Positions 11,559 to 25,400 are shown, counted from the stretch's first letter. The stretch: 64,000 bases of DNA from Sipunculus nudus (GCA_026874595.1 CM049312.1:28476456-28540455); one strand, 5' to 3'. Notes: a model not told the origin generated them from the letters alone. Numbers and translations are program-made.

Positions 11559-11767
11559 TGTAGTGATCTCTGTTTGGAGAGTGTAAGGTATGCACTATAT
11601 TGTAGTCATTGTGCGGAGGTTAGGTAACTTGCTCTTCCGGTTTAGTTAGAGACCTGGGCACATGGCGGGACCTCGTCTGTTGGCTGTAAAATAAACCTTG
11701 AGAAGGACAAACAGAGTTAGGGGTGTGAACTTGTATATATGTGGTGAGAAGGAAAACAACCCTTATA
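11559..11767 (+). repeat. 3' LTR of the PHD-bearing Gypsy element
   Basis: 209 bp, the counterpart of 5688-5895. It is followed by ACAT (11768-11771), the same four bases that precede the 5' LTR. Confidence 0.9.
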
Positions 11768-11771
11768 ACAT

Positions 11772-12350
11772 GCACATGCATACATTTAGTTATTATTATA
11801 TTTTCAAATATCTTTGGTGGAATAAATGTTTTCTGCCCCAGTGGTTTATATGATTTGCCTCTCCCAACCCCAAAACTATATCATAAAGAAACACCGGACT
11901 AACTGAGAAATTGCAGCAAATCATGTCAAGGAGTTGATGAAATACGGGCCGGCCGAGGGCTGTATACGTCAAACGTGTGAAGTGATAACTGTTCTTGAAC
12001 AACTGCGTAATGTTTTCTTTCAACAGTGTCAGGTTATTCATCGTTTATTCAACACTTCAATGAATGAAAATATGAAATAAGCCGTGGCATGATTAAGTGG
12101 CGCTAACAGTGTATTTCCCTTGTTTAACAAAAGCACGTGGTGTTTTTTTCCTCGCCACTTCACAATTAGGTCAGTATGGTCACCGAACCGTGATACCGTG
12201 GATTACTGCATCTCGTGTAACTGATTAAGAACACGCCAAGTACTCCAACGTAATTGAACTTCATGCAGCCCGGTTACCTCGTGCTTTTTCTTAGTAATGA
12301 CATAGCGAAGGAGCTCGTCAAAGTGTGCTCATAAAAAAAACAGACTGGTA
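11772..12350. other. Intergenic, no gene recognised
   Basis: No open frame with family motifs and no repeat that I could define. Confidence 0.5.
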
Positions 12351-12353
12351 AAT

Positions 12354-12390
12354 AGACTGGTACCCCGCCGGCCCTGAGCCAGCCATAAGG
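12354..12390 (-). repeat. Inverted partial copy of the SDR copy B promoter (outer part)
   Basis: agactggtaccccgc at 12354 equals the reverse complement of 13118-13132. The next about 20 bases (ggccctgagccagccat) match the complement of the following promoter part with small changes. The TATA-like box is missing here. The inner part of this inverted copy lies about 500 bp further right (12884-12910), so it seems split by inserted DNA. Confidence 0.6.
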
Positions 12391-12883
12391 CGTGTTTTAG
12401 CGCTTTGACAAAAATTTGATGTACGTTCCGCGCTCCGGTTCAGGGAAACAGTGGTCGGACCAAGTTGAACCGGAAAAGTTGTTGGTTCTGTGCAGACAGT
12501 AGATGGTATTAAGGCCCTCATACAAAGTTCGGGGGCCTATACATTTGAAAACGTGGCCCAGGAACAAGCACAAGTGGGCATTGAGTGCAAACGGGTTGAA
12601 ACCCAATCGCTTCAGGGCCATTTTGCCGTGAAAAACACAAAAGCACAACACCCTTAATAGGGAAATACAAATAAACAATCTCATTGTGGGTCTTAAAATC
12701 TATTTACCTACTTTTTTCATTAAAAGAAACCCGCATATGTTTTTGGAAACTCGACAAATGTTGACACTGATTTCGTCATTTTAGAGATGCCAGTTTGTGT
12801 TTGACCAAATAACGTTTTAGTGCAATCCAGCAACCAGCTTCTGTTTCCAACCAACCAAACAACTCGCCATAACGCATCCATAC
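12391..12883. other. Putative insertion within the inverted promoter copy
   Basis: It separates two blocks that are contiguous in the promoter of copy B. No gene or known element recognised inside. Confidence 0.4.
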
Positions 12884-13090
12884 AGACGGGCGCACAACGC
12901 AATCTTCAGTTCTCAAGTATAATGGTATAAAAAAGTTAGCTTACAAGAATTCTCCCACGCGTAAGCAACCAGGACCTCGTGGGCGTCGATGACAACAAGC
13001 ATGAGCGTGTATATTTGATGTGGAAAACAGTCTGTCCGAAAATCAGGAGTTGCAACTGGGAGTACTGAAGATTGCGTTGTGCGCCCGTCT
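12884..13090. repeat. Perfect 27-bp inverted repeat upstream of the SDR gene
   Basis: 12884-12910 is the exact reverse complement of 13064-13090, with 153 bp between. The right arm ends about 20 bp before the TATA-like box of copy B. It could form a stem-loop or be the trace of an inverted duplication of the promoter. Confidence 0.85.
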
Positions 13091-13093
13091 CTA

Positions 13094-13118
13094 TGATTGG
13101 CTGAGGGCCATAAAATAG
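13094..13118 (+). promoter_or_regulatory. Probable core promoter of SDR copy B
   Basis: A TATA-like box (cataaaatag, 13109-13118) lies about 50 bp before the start codon, with an inverted CCAAT box (gattgg, 13095-13100) about 12 bp upstream of it. Spacing suits a short 5' UTR. This comes from motif and position only. Confidence 0.5.
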
Positions 13119-13164
13119 CGGGGTACCAGTCTACCTTGCGACCTTACAGGCAAGCCTGGCTAGA

Positions 13165-13207
13165 ATGGAGATGGAGTCGTTAAAAAACAAAGTCGTGCTG
13201 ATTACTG
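13165..13207 (+). CDS. SDR copy B exon 1
   Basis: Encodes MEMESLKNKVVLIT plus the first base of the next Gly. Donor gtaagt. The first beta strand and the Thr of the TGxxxGxG loop are here. Confidence 0.9.
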
Positions 13208-13411
13208 GTAAGTCAGACCAAGGGACCATCACAGGATAGAGTTAGTTATCGCTATGGTAAAGTTATCAAGCTGATTATGTTACGTATAAAAACTCTAAAT
13301 TAAAGTTCTAAGACCCGTATCATGGAGTCGAAAATTATGCTCAATACCCTTGGCTAGGCTTACTTCTTTTGTCCCCTTTGTTTTAAGTGAGGACTGTTAG
13401 AAATCATCAGT

Positions 13412-13471
<60 letters not shown>

Positions 13472-16400
13472 CATGGTTACAAATATAAAATCTGAAACCG
13501 CCGCCCCTCCCATTCCCCTCTATTTATCAGAGGGTGAGCTGGTAGGGACGCAACTAAGCACAGGCGCTTGAATCCTATTTGCATTGATATTGACTTGAAT
13601 AAGGTCGAAAAGTCTTTATAAACGTTTTGCGAAAAAAATAATTTAAAATTCCTATGATGTTCAGGTACTTGCTAGTGAAGAAACTTAAAGTCGTTATATA
13701 GTCAGCTCTTCTGCATCAGCTATTCCAATACACCCATTGTACCACTTGTAATGAGCTCTTGTGTGCTGCTGATCTGCATCCAATGAGCAGCTGTTTCCCA
13801 AAACAAGGGATTTCCCATGTATCTAGGTCCACAGTAAGGATCCCCCCCCCCCTAAGAACCTAACACCTGATTGGTAGATAATGATGGAAATATTAATCTG
13901 GGATATACCTGCCTGTCCTTCCGTAATGGATGCATAGTAGTTCGCAAACGAGGATGCCGGCCTTGTGAATTCCTTATATAAACAAGTACAGGCAAGCGTT
14001 TTATATTGATCTAACGTTGAATGCTAGGGGATTGTTTATAAAGACTTTTAACATTATTTAAGCCAATATCTATACAAATAGGGAATCACGCGCTTGTGAT
14101 CAAAGTACCCCTGACTTTGGGAGCACTAATTAGCTCTTGGCGCCCATGGTGAATTACCTATTGAATGTTTAAAAAGTTTTTATCTTAACCGTCGAGAACC
14201 CATTCTTTACCAATATTTTTTACTGTGTTCCTTTAATTAAGGTTGTTAATATTTAATGTGATTGTTGTTAATAAGACTAAAGAGCATATTCCCAACTGGT
14301 CTTGGATCCTTTAGCATTTACAGACAATATACAGACATTGTATCATGAAGCTTGTTGATAATAATATATAAGCAATGCATTTTGTAGGTCTTTGGTATAT
14401 AGGAGAGACAAAATAATCATATATTAGACCTACGTGGTTCAGACAATGTTTAGACAGTTTTTAGCTCAGCTGACTGAAAGACATATGTGCTACAGCGATG
14501 ACTCTTTACCCATCTTCTGTCTTGCCGCCTGTCAACCGTTAACAGGGCACAAATTGTATCCATTAGGCCTAGAATCTTCCTACGTTATACCAATGGAGTC
14601 CATAAAAATCTCCTGGGAAACATGAAATTAGGTCACTCTGACCTATATCCTCAGAACTATGGGGCTCGAAAGTATCCCCCAGAATAATTAAAAATGTATC
14701 ACAAAAGCTCCAGATTCTGAATTAATGATGCATTGATTGCCATGAGTCTTTCCATACATATTGACCACAGAGTGTTTCATCATTTCCTGAAGAATTGTGA
14801 CAAGATCTGTAATTTTCTAATTTTTACACATTTTTTTCTATTTTTGAGACCTTCAGGTGAAGCAGTTTGTCCGTTAACAGGGCTCAAATCGTAACCGTTA
14901 GACCAAGAAACTTCTAACTATACATCCAGGGAGATCAGATCTCCTTTGAAACCTGAGATTAGGTCATGGTAACCTATATTTTGTGAAATACACCCAGTCA
15001 GTCAGACTGAGCAGCAATTGTATCCGCTAGGCCTAGATTCTTCTCACATGACATTCAGGCAGGTCCTGCAGATCAGATGAGCACAAACTGTATCTGCTAG
15101 CCCCAGAATGTTCCAATGTTATAACCAGAGAAGTCTTGGTCAATCTCCATGGAGACCTGAAATTAGGTTATGGTGACATATATTTTGCGTGCTACTGGCC
15201 TAAACAACTTGTGCAATCTCCAGAGAAACTTTAAATTAGGTCATGGTGACCTATATTACTGGCCAAAAACATTTGAAGCACCCAGACAGACAGACAGCGT
15301 AAAATACGTTACTGTTGGACCTAGAATCTTTTATCTGGAAATCCATGGATGTCCTTCAAAGACGAGCATGGTCATTTTAAGCTCAGCTGACTGCATACAA
15401 AAAGGCTAGATTTCAGGGGAATGGCTGGACATATTATCAAGAAACTTTTTCATCTTTTGATTTTGAAAAACTTAAATTGCTACAGTAGTATGGAGATACC
15501 ACCTACAGAATATTGCATTCAGATAAAATTCCTCATGTGAATGTCTTCCTTTTCAGCAGAGCGTCATGACCCATGGGTCACTTGTTAATAAGGTTTCAGA
15601 ACTTTCTTAGAGGAAGCGTATACAGTTTCTCAGGGTTTATCTTTTTTTTAAATTACCATATTTTATGTCCTGGTAACACTGACATGTACATGTGGAGGGG
15701 TCGCATAACAGTATTCTATAAAATATTTTAAGAAAAATACTGAAACAACTGTCATGAAACATTGATAACTTAAAATATGGGCATGCAGAATTGCCCTTGT
15801 GTATTTTTATGTGATTTCATATTTTTGCAGGCGCAAGTTCTGGGATAGGTGAGGAAACGGCGGTTTTATTCGCGTCGTTTGGGAGCCGAGTGGTGCTGAA
15901 TGGGCGAAACCTAGAGAACCTCAACAAAGTTGCCCAGAGATGTCAAGACAAGGGACTGAGTAAAGACAATGTAAAATTAAACACAAACAGACATATATAC
16001 ATACACTATTCAATAATATGTGATATAAACGTTTTATGTTCTTATTTCTGTATTTACACCATCGTATAAAGGCATATTCTCTGCAGCTACCTTATTATAT
16101 ATCTAAGCGCTATTTCGGTTCTTTGTCAATAGAGAGTCTACGACCAGCGTACCATCGGCAAGTAAAATAATATAATCCAGAGCAATATTATGCCTATTCT
16201 TTCACACTATCAGTTCAGTTTTGCTTTATACAAAAGTTTTCCAAGCAAAACCATCCAGCACACAGTCTAAGTACCTCGTATACGGCTATTTAACAGCCCG
16301 TTATTGTTCTGCATGTTGATCAACACAGTCCACATGTGTGTAAATCGTAGCAAGGCCGCGTCGACGGAGATCCGATTGTGACCCGCAACACGCGATGTTT

Positions 16401-19400
16401 CAGCCAGGGGGAAAATGAATTACTTTTTGGGGGCCAAGTCAGTCAGGAAATTTCTTGGTTGACATGTTGTGGCCCCGACGATGCAGGCGCTGTATGTTGA
16501 AAACTGTGATCGCGCCCGGTCCACTGTTTTTCACTGTATTTATGTTTAAGGTGATGTTTTTAACAGGAAAAATCTCTTTTAAAGGGGAAAACCTATGTTC
16601 ATGTCCATGAAAGTAAAAGCTCTTAAATTAGGCTAGTTATTGAATTTTTGGTGGCTCTTGTTGTATTTGCTTGTGTTGTCAAGCAGCCCACTTTTATCAC
16701 TGGAGGTCATTAAGTGCAGCTCTCTCTGCTTACCTTATTAGTAATGCGACCCTGTAGAGCAGGGGTCACAGGTGTATGTTGGATAAACTATGTGAAGGTG
16801 CAATTTAAACCGTAAATTCTGAATCATTTTTTTGCAAATTTATAAAGTATATATATTTTTTATAGGAAAAAATACATGTGTATGTGTTGTTATCCGACCA
16901 AATTAGAGATACATGGTGATCCAATTCAGAATTGTGAATCAGCTTATATATTCAGATTCATATGAATTGTTTCAAATGTATAAAATTTATAAACTTAACA
17001 AAATTATATATTGAAAAGAATGAGGATCTTATGCATAGATTTATTCATTATTTTCCTGGGTAAGCATGCACTATATTGAGGCATTAATTATACCATACCT
17101 ATACTATAAAAATATAGCACTTAAATGTCATTCCTTGCATATTCATAAGTGTAACATATCATTATATTATATAATGAGGTTCAGGTATTATGATTAACTT
17201 TTCATGTTCACAGCGTTTCCACTTGGTTTTCCTCTGGTGATGAATTGATATAGGCCTATGCCCTGATCCCCAATCCTAACTGATATATTCAATGAAAATA
17301 CTGTTTACATCAACATTCTGAACAAAATTAAACTAGAGATAAGAATACTCTATTTTTGGGGTGTACATCTTCATGTTGATATGATGCCATATTTTATTCC
17401 GTTGTACTGAACATCTTGTGTTTGGACAAAGAGGTGGTAACCTTTACAATATAGTAGCATGCACGGCCTGTTTTCCTCGGGCATGTTCTTTTTCACTGCA
17501 ATAGTTCCTTTTATTATTTCCCATTCATCAGATGTAAAGAATATTCTTAGTGTGTCAATATCCAAATTTCCTGTGTCAAAACCAGGCAAAATAAAATTGC
17601 TAAAAAAATAAAGCTGCAAGGAGGTCTGCAATATATACTATGTTAAAATAACACACAGGTATTAAGAATAAAAGAACAATTTTAAAAGAAAATGTACACA
17701 AGTTATATTACTAGGTAATACATGTGCTAGTAATATGAGTTTTGGGGTACTTTTTTGAGTTTATAGCATTGTAGGCTACACAATTATCCGAGTCTGTGCA
17801 GTCGGCTGCCCAGACACTTCCTTTATCAAATCGAAAGATATATTTTTATCCGATTTATTAAATACAGAAATGTGTAACTCTTTAAAAGCAAACACGCCTA
17901 TTCATCCATGTTTAAGTAATCACAAGTGAGTTGGTGCTAGGGAGCTTATTTGGCTGAGACCTGCTCTTTCCTGTACTCGTATGTAATAAGCGGCAGTGGT
18001 CAACATGCACCTGCATAACTGCTGGCCCCTGCTTGCCTTAACAATGAGCACATCCTGGGCAGTCACTGCATGGACTGGGCTGAAGTAAAAGAAAGTAATA
18101 TGTATTACTCTATTACTTTGCCTTCTGTTTCTTTAGAGATTAAATGAGAAGGCGTTACTCAGTTTTAAACCAAATTACAACCTGAATCAGGATTTGGACT
18201 GAACAAGATTCTGATCAAGGTTTGGAATTGTAAGATTCCCGATTTGGGTTTGGTCTGAACGTTATATAATTATTCCCATTATCAATTTCAGCTGAGCGCG
18301 GTGACCCACAGGTGCCTTGTTTTCCGATTGTTAGGATAATCTAAATGCTATAAGTTCAACCATAGTAATTTCTCAGATTCTTCAGGTCACAAGCTCATTG
18401 GTTAAGGACACAGGACCCACATATTGAAAATAAGCTTTAAAAATATTCTTATAGACAGATTAAGCTGAGCGTCGGGACCCATGGGTCCTATTAATAAGAA
18501 AAACATAGAATTTGGAACATTTTAAAAAAAAAAACATATTATTTGGGTATTTTTACATCAATAAAAAAGAGTCATAATGAAATTGTTGATACAATGGCAA
18601 AGTAGGAAATATATTCCAAAGTACATTTTAATGAATTTGAAATGGTTGTAATATATTAACGTAATTAAGGTGCATAAATGAAAGTGACAGCAGGTATACT
18701 AAGACGATAATTGTTATCGATAATTGTAAGACTATTAAAATGATAATCCACGACGAGCCCTAAGACGATTTTGCCCTATAGTTAATCCTAGTTTTCTTCC
18801 TAGATGTTGATTGCCCAGGCTGACGTCACGAAAGAAGATGACGTGACCAGTATGGTGGAAAAGACAATAAGTACTTTCGGTCAACTTGATGTTTTAGTAA
18901 GTGTCATCTCGTGTTTGAGTTCTTTTTTTGCATCCGCCTATTGGGTATGCGTTCATACCCGTGTGTGTGTGTCTGTGTCTGTGTGTTGTGTTCAACATAA
19001 CACAAGCAATTATGAACGGAATCTCATGAAATGTTCAGGAAATGGAATGGGCCAATTAAGAAATGAATATAATTTGCTGTGGACCCGGTTGCTGATCACG
19101 ATTCAGTGACGTCATCAAGGAATATTTACAAATTGATTTTTGCAAGAATGATCCTTGGGATATGGGCCGAATATGTGAATGCAACAAATGGGTGGAGTCT
19201 TACATTTCTTAGAATGTAGATTTCCAGCCTCGTGCTAAATCCAAACGTTACTGATGTTTAATTTAAATATAATTTAAATACTGTACTCTCCTAACAAGGT
19301 CTGCATTTCCTGATTATCTTTATAACTATAAGTCATTATCTGTTTTTTTTTTCTTGTGGGAATATGATATTTATCCTTTATTTATTGTGTATCTTCAAAG

Positions 19401-22400
19401 AAGGTTCAGCCATAACTCTGAGGCTGTGACTGTGACGTGTGCTGACCCTAATCTATTCAGTTTGTAATCAGAGTTTTTTCTGTTCTGATATATTGCAGTA
19501 TTTTCTAGGTGAATGTCTTCCTATATCTTATGATATAAACGTTTCACAAAAGTGTATTGAAATGGTGCGCTGCCTCTGTAAAAATAACAGAAAACTAGTA
19601 AAGAATAATATACGCTTAATACCAAGAGACAGTACAGGATTTGTATCAGGTGCCATTTTTATGCCCCCGCCACAAAGTGGCCGGGGCATATAGTTTTACC
19701 CATGTCCGTCCTTCCGTCCTTCCGTCATTCCGTCATTCCTAAATCAAACAGTTTTACGGACTTTTTTTCGCAATGCCTGCAGATATTGGCCTGATTTTTG
19801 GTGTGTGGGCAGATAGTGACCAGTTACAGATCGAGTTTGCATTTCGTCCAGGTTGACCTACTTTTGACCGTTTTATGGCTCCTAAACATAGAAAATTTCA
19901 TGAATAATAGAAATTTTCATGACAAATACATATGTACGGACTTTTTTTCGCAATGCCTGCAGATATAGGCCTGATTTTTGGTGTGTGGGCAGATAATGAC
20001 CAGTTACAGATCTAGTTTGCATTTCGTCTAGATTGACCTACTTTTGACCGTTTTATGGCTCCTAAACTTAGAAAATTTAATGAAAAATATAATTTTTCAT
20101 GACAAATACACATGTACGGACTTTTTTCGCAATGCCTGCAGATATTGGCCTGATTTTTGGTCTGTGGGCAATTAATGACCAGTTACAGATCGAGTTCGCG
20201 TTTCATCCCAGTTGACCTACTTTTGACCATTTTACGGCTCCTTAACTTAGAAAATTTCATGAAAAATAGAAATTTTCATGACAAATACACATGTACGGAC
20301 TTTTTTTCGCAATGCCTGCAGATATTGGCCTGATTTTTTTGTGTGTTGGCAGATATAGACCAGTTACGGATCGAGTTTGCGTTTCCTTCCGGTTGACCTA
20401 CTTTTGATTTTTTTACGGCTCCTAAACATAGAAAATTTCAAGAAAAATATGAATTTTCATGACAAATGTACATGTACAGCCGTTTTCGCAATGCCTGCAG
20501 ATATTGGCCTGATTTTTGGTGTGTGGGCAGATAGTGACCAGTTACAGATCGAGTTTGCATTTCGTCCAGGTTGACCTACTTTTGACCGTTTTATGGCTCC
20601 TAAACATAGAAAATTTCATGAATAATAGAAATTTTCATGACAAATACATATGTAAGGACTTTTTTTCGCAATGCCTGCAGATATAGGCCTGATTTTTGGT
20701 GTGTGGGCAGATAATGACCAGTTACAGATCGAGTTTGCATTTCGTCTAGATTGACCTACCTTTGACCATTTTACGGCTCCTAAACTTTAAACATTTCCTG
20801 AAAACTAGAAATTTAATGACAAATACACATGTACGGACTTTTTTTTGCAATGCCTGCAGATATTGGCCTGATTTTCGGTGTGTGGGCAGATAATGACCAG
20901 TTACAGGTCAAGTTTGCGTTTCATCCCAGTTGACCTACTTTTGACCATTTTACGGCTCCTTAACTTAGAAAATTTCATGAATAATAGAAATTTTCATGAC
21001 AAATACACATGTACGGACTTTTTTTCGCAATGCCTGCAGATATTGGCCTGATTTTTTTGTGTGTTGGCAGATATAGACCAGTTACGGATCGAGTTTGCGT
21101 TTCCTTCCGGTTGACCTACTTTTGATTTTTTTACGGCTCCTAAACATAGAAAATTTCAAGAAAAATATGAATTTTCATGACAAATGTACATGTACAGCCG
21201 TTTTAGCCCTCAGCTCATAGGCTGATGGGCTATTGTCGTCACCCAAGCTGTCCATCTGTCCGTCCGTCTGTCTGTCCGTCCGGAGTCTGTCCATCCTGCG
21301 TCTGTCAACTTTTACCTTGTGAGCGGGATATATATATATATCTCTAAAAGGATTCACCGTTGCAATTTTATTTCATCAGTGAATATGTATATCGATAAAA
21401 TCTCAGTCAAGTTCGGGTGACCTTGACCCATTTTTCTACATTTTAGAGCTGATCATACAAAAACACTCAAAAGCTTATATCTCAGGAACCATATGGTGGA
21501 TTGTTATGAAACATGGTACATACCTCTCCAATTTAAATTTATAACTGATTATCAGCTTTTGTGAATATCCAAGTTTCGCAATGCAGTGCTTACAGCTACT
21601 GGCCTAATGTTTGGTCTGTGGGCGCATAATGACCACTTACAGATCAAGTTCGCGTTTCGTCCCAGTTGACCTATTTTTGACCATATGACAGATCCTGAAC
21701 ATAGAAAATTTCATGAAAGACAGAAATTTTTCTGAAAAATGCACATGTATGGACTTTTTTTCACAATGCCTGCAGATACTGGCCTGATTTTAGGTGTGTT
21801 GCTTGATAATGACCCGTTACAGATCGTGATTGCATTTTGCCCTTGTTGACCTACTTTGGACCATACGACACCTCCTGAACTTAAAAATTTTACAAAATTT
21901 AACAAATGTTTCTAATTCGCCCCAGGCGGGGGCAAATGGTGTCGTTCCGACACATCTAGTTTTCATATACCTCTGCATGCTTAGTATTAAGTCAACCAGC
22001 ATTTCTAGCAGACTTGTATACATGTGCCATTGTGTGGACCCCCTCCCCGTTGTCTTTGTCCCTCACTATTTGTCTTTCGTCCGTCTGTCCGCCTGTCTCC
22101 CTGTCCGTCTGTTCGTCTGTCCGTCCGTGAATAGGGCACACATCTTAACTGCGTGACCTGGAAATTTGTATCTGAATACCGATAGAGGTCAATAAAAATC
22201 ACCTTGGAACACGAAATTAGATCACTGTAACCAATATCTTCCGGCCTATGGGGCTCCAAATCCCTCCCCCCCCCCCCCCGAATAATTAGAATTATATACT
22301 AAATCTCCAGGATCTAAATAGCTAATGTGTTGATGCATATTGATCATGAAGTGTTTCATCATTTCCTGAAGACTGGTGATGCCAACTGTATTTATGTAGC

Positions 22401-25400
22401 TTTTATGCATTATTTTCTCTATTTTTGAGACCTTTAGATGATACTGTCCATCCGTTAACAGGGCACAAACCGTAACCATTAGACATAGAAACGTCTAACT
22501 GTATATACAGAGAGGTCCTACGCCAATCTCCTTCTAAACCTGAAATTAGGTCACACAGGCCTGTATACTCCAAGCTGCGGGCTGTAAACGTGATCTTTAG
22601 CACCCTGAGAGTCAGGCGGGGCCCAAGATGTACTTTTTTGGCCTCTTCTAATGTGACATTCAGTTGGGTCCTGGGCAAATGTTCTTTGAAACATGGAATC
22701 AGGTCTTTATTCTGTGAGCTATAGTACAACTACATGATTTGAGCACCCTGAAAAGCAGACTGGGCCCAAGTTGTATCCCTTAGTCTTAAGATCTTATAAC
22801 GTAATATCAAGGAAGTCTTCGGCAAGTCTCATTTGATTCCTGAAATTAGGTCACTGTGACTATTATCTGTGAGCTAGACGCTGAAACCCTAATTTTGAGC
22901 ACCCAAAAAGTCATATAGGGTACAGATCTTCACTGTTGGATTTTGAAATTAAAACCTCAGATAAGGTCGCCGTTACCTATTTTCTAAGGATTATCGGCAA
23001 GAAAACATGATGTTTAGCACTCTTGAAAATAATTTTACCCATTGTTAAAGGTACCTTTACAAATATTCTTCACAAAATCAAAACATCAATCATCAATCCA
23101 TGCACCATTTCTGTTTCAAATTCAGCTGAGCGTCATGACCAATGGGCAAATAGTTTTAAAGAACCTGTATCCCCTGCTGCTGGACCGAAGAAATAAAATG
23201 AAAATATCAAGAGATCTGAATAGGAACTCAGTTTTATTATCGATATGATTTCATTGATCCATCGGGGTATATTTTTTATTAATAATATGTTTTTACACAT
23301 ATTGATAGACATATCATGGATGTAAAATAGATAAACATTATTACAAACAACAATTACAAGCAAAATATGATTAGTTTACTTAATTCATTTTCTCAATGTT
23401 TCTATATATATATTATATTATTGTATTTAATATAATGTATATATTAATATGAATAATATTAACCTTATTTTCAGCCAGATGATGAAACAATGTTGCAGTT
23501 AATTGCATCTGGATTCTCTTCAGGTAAACAATGCGGGGATGGCTGCTGGCTCCAGATTCTTGAACAGTACCATGGAAGACTTCGATAAAGTCATGAACAC
23601 AAACGTGAGAGGGGTAGTCATGCTGACTCACAAGGCCGCTCCATATCTCATAAAGACTAAAGGTCAGTATGAAACAGGACCGTGACGAAAGTCATAAATA
23701 TAAATATCAGGCATGTGTAATCAGGGTAACTCGCCAGACTCCGATATCTTGGCAAGATCAAGCGTTTGGCGGCAGCTTGGTTATCAAGAAATAATGGGGA
23801 TAAGAATATAATATGTTGTAATGTCATTTTTTGTTTGTTTGTTTCCTTGATTATGTTACGTCCAAATATAAGAAAAACTCATTTTTGTCATAGGCCTAAA
23901 GATCGGAAATAAATCGCAGTCTATTTTTATGTAGATCTGTACGTCTGTCTTCCTCTGTCACTCACATCTAGTGGAAGAATGTTATAATATGGCACGGTTT
24001 GCATGGAGGCACGAAAAAAAAATATTAAATTTTAAATCTGAAGCCAGTCACAGCTTAGCCGTTATACTTTTGGCAGTAGTTAGTTTTTTATGATTGTTTA
24101 CCCTGAACTTATATATCTTTTTAAAATACCTTAATTGTTATCCACAGGAAATATCATCAATGTGAGTAGCTTTTCAGGATCACGGCCGGTAAGTCATACA
24201 TGCATTCAGATAATGAAGTACAGAGAATAATCATTTTCACTTGTCTGAATACACCTGTGTAGACTACACTTGAAAACTGTTTTACGTACTTTAGGAGAAA
24301 ATGTATGGCGTGAGAGGACTCATTATTTTAACAAGCTTCTCCTACCCGTTCATAATTTTTTTTCAACTTGAAGACCAGTTTTTATTATCATCCCGAATAC
24401 AACATAGAGCAATATAGGCCCTCTGACATTACGACCAGATTACTGACTGTCAGAGTGCCTTTACATCTAGGTCTGAGGAACGCATTATAAGGCCCTCACG
24501 AGGATGCAAATATTTTCGTCATTTTTGACAACGCCTCCTGGCCTACAGGTACACTGTCAATTGACATAAATCAGACTTATCGTTTGCATTTTAGCGTACT
24601 TTCTAGCACCAACAAATATGAGCGAGAAAAGGTCCGTTTTAACTCAGCATATAAGTAAACCCCTCCGTATGTTTGTTGAATTATTTACCGCAAGAATATA
24701 GGCATGGCTCGCACGGATTACTGGAAGCAGCCAACTTGTATGCGATACAGGAAATGAGTCGTTACCATAGAGACTGGGTTTCAATTTGGGTTGTGGGTTC
24801 ACATGTATTCTCTTGTGTTAATTCATCATTCGTTGCATAATGTTAAGATTATGGGCTGTTACCACAATATGAATGCAGCATGATGGAAGGCGACTGCGAT
24901 GCATTCCTCGATATTGCTTGTATAACGACTCAAGTAGGCTTGCAAGCCCAATTATCATTGAGTAAGGTTGTCACGGCTAGAATACTACAGTAAAGACTTA
25001 TAATATTAAGAGATTTATAGAAAACATTTAATGTTGATAGATTGATAGAAATCTATTATTTTAATATTGATAGATAGCACATCAACACCCCGGTGACAGG
25101 TTCCACAGGGCATAATAATAAAATTCTTAAAGATATCTGTTAACTGATAAGCAATACGTAAGACAACAGTTTATTTAAAACACTACTTACCACAAGTTTT
25201 ACTAACAGAATAAGATCGTGTTTGCTGATGCTCTAGAAACAACGGAAAAGTTGGTGTAGTCGGACGAGTCTCAGAAAATATAAAGATAACAAAGGCATTA
25301 TTTTATCTTGACTCAGCTTTCGACAAATCGGGAAACCTCATTTGGAAATGTTTGTCCTCTTCTTGCACTGATTGTCGCAGAACAAAATACCGGTTTTAAG

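Larger units (their letters stand above)
5688..11767 (+). mobile_element. Ty3/Gypsy LTR retrotransposon with PHD finger in pol (6.08 kb, defective)
   Basis: A structurally complete but coding-dead LTR retrotransposon. It has two similar LTRs (208 and 209 bp), a 4-bp target duplication ACAT (5684-5687 and 11768-11771), a primer binding site matching tRNA-Lys, and a purine tract before the 3' LTR. Domains in order are Gag with zinc knuckle, aspartic protease, reverse transcriptase, RNase H, PHD finger, integrase (HHCC, DDE core) and a GPY/F-like C-terminus. RT before IN is the usual Gypsy order. Manual comparison of the LTRs shows about eight substitutions and one indel, about 4 percent. The reading frame is broken by at least two stops and about four frame changes. 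It lies between SDR copies A and B and is not inside a gene. Confidence 0.93.

Noticed and set aside
18804-19109. 101-codon frame beginning at exon 3
   Set aside because: Only the first 31 codons are SDR; the rest is read-through into intron 3 past a perfect gtaagt donor.
19661-19690. 5' end of the Helitron-like element at the ccccgcc hairpin
   Set aside because: A Helitron should start with TC and need not have a hairpin there; the boundary cannot be set from one copy.
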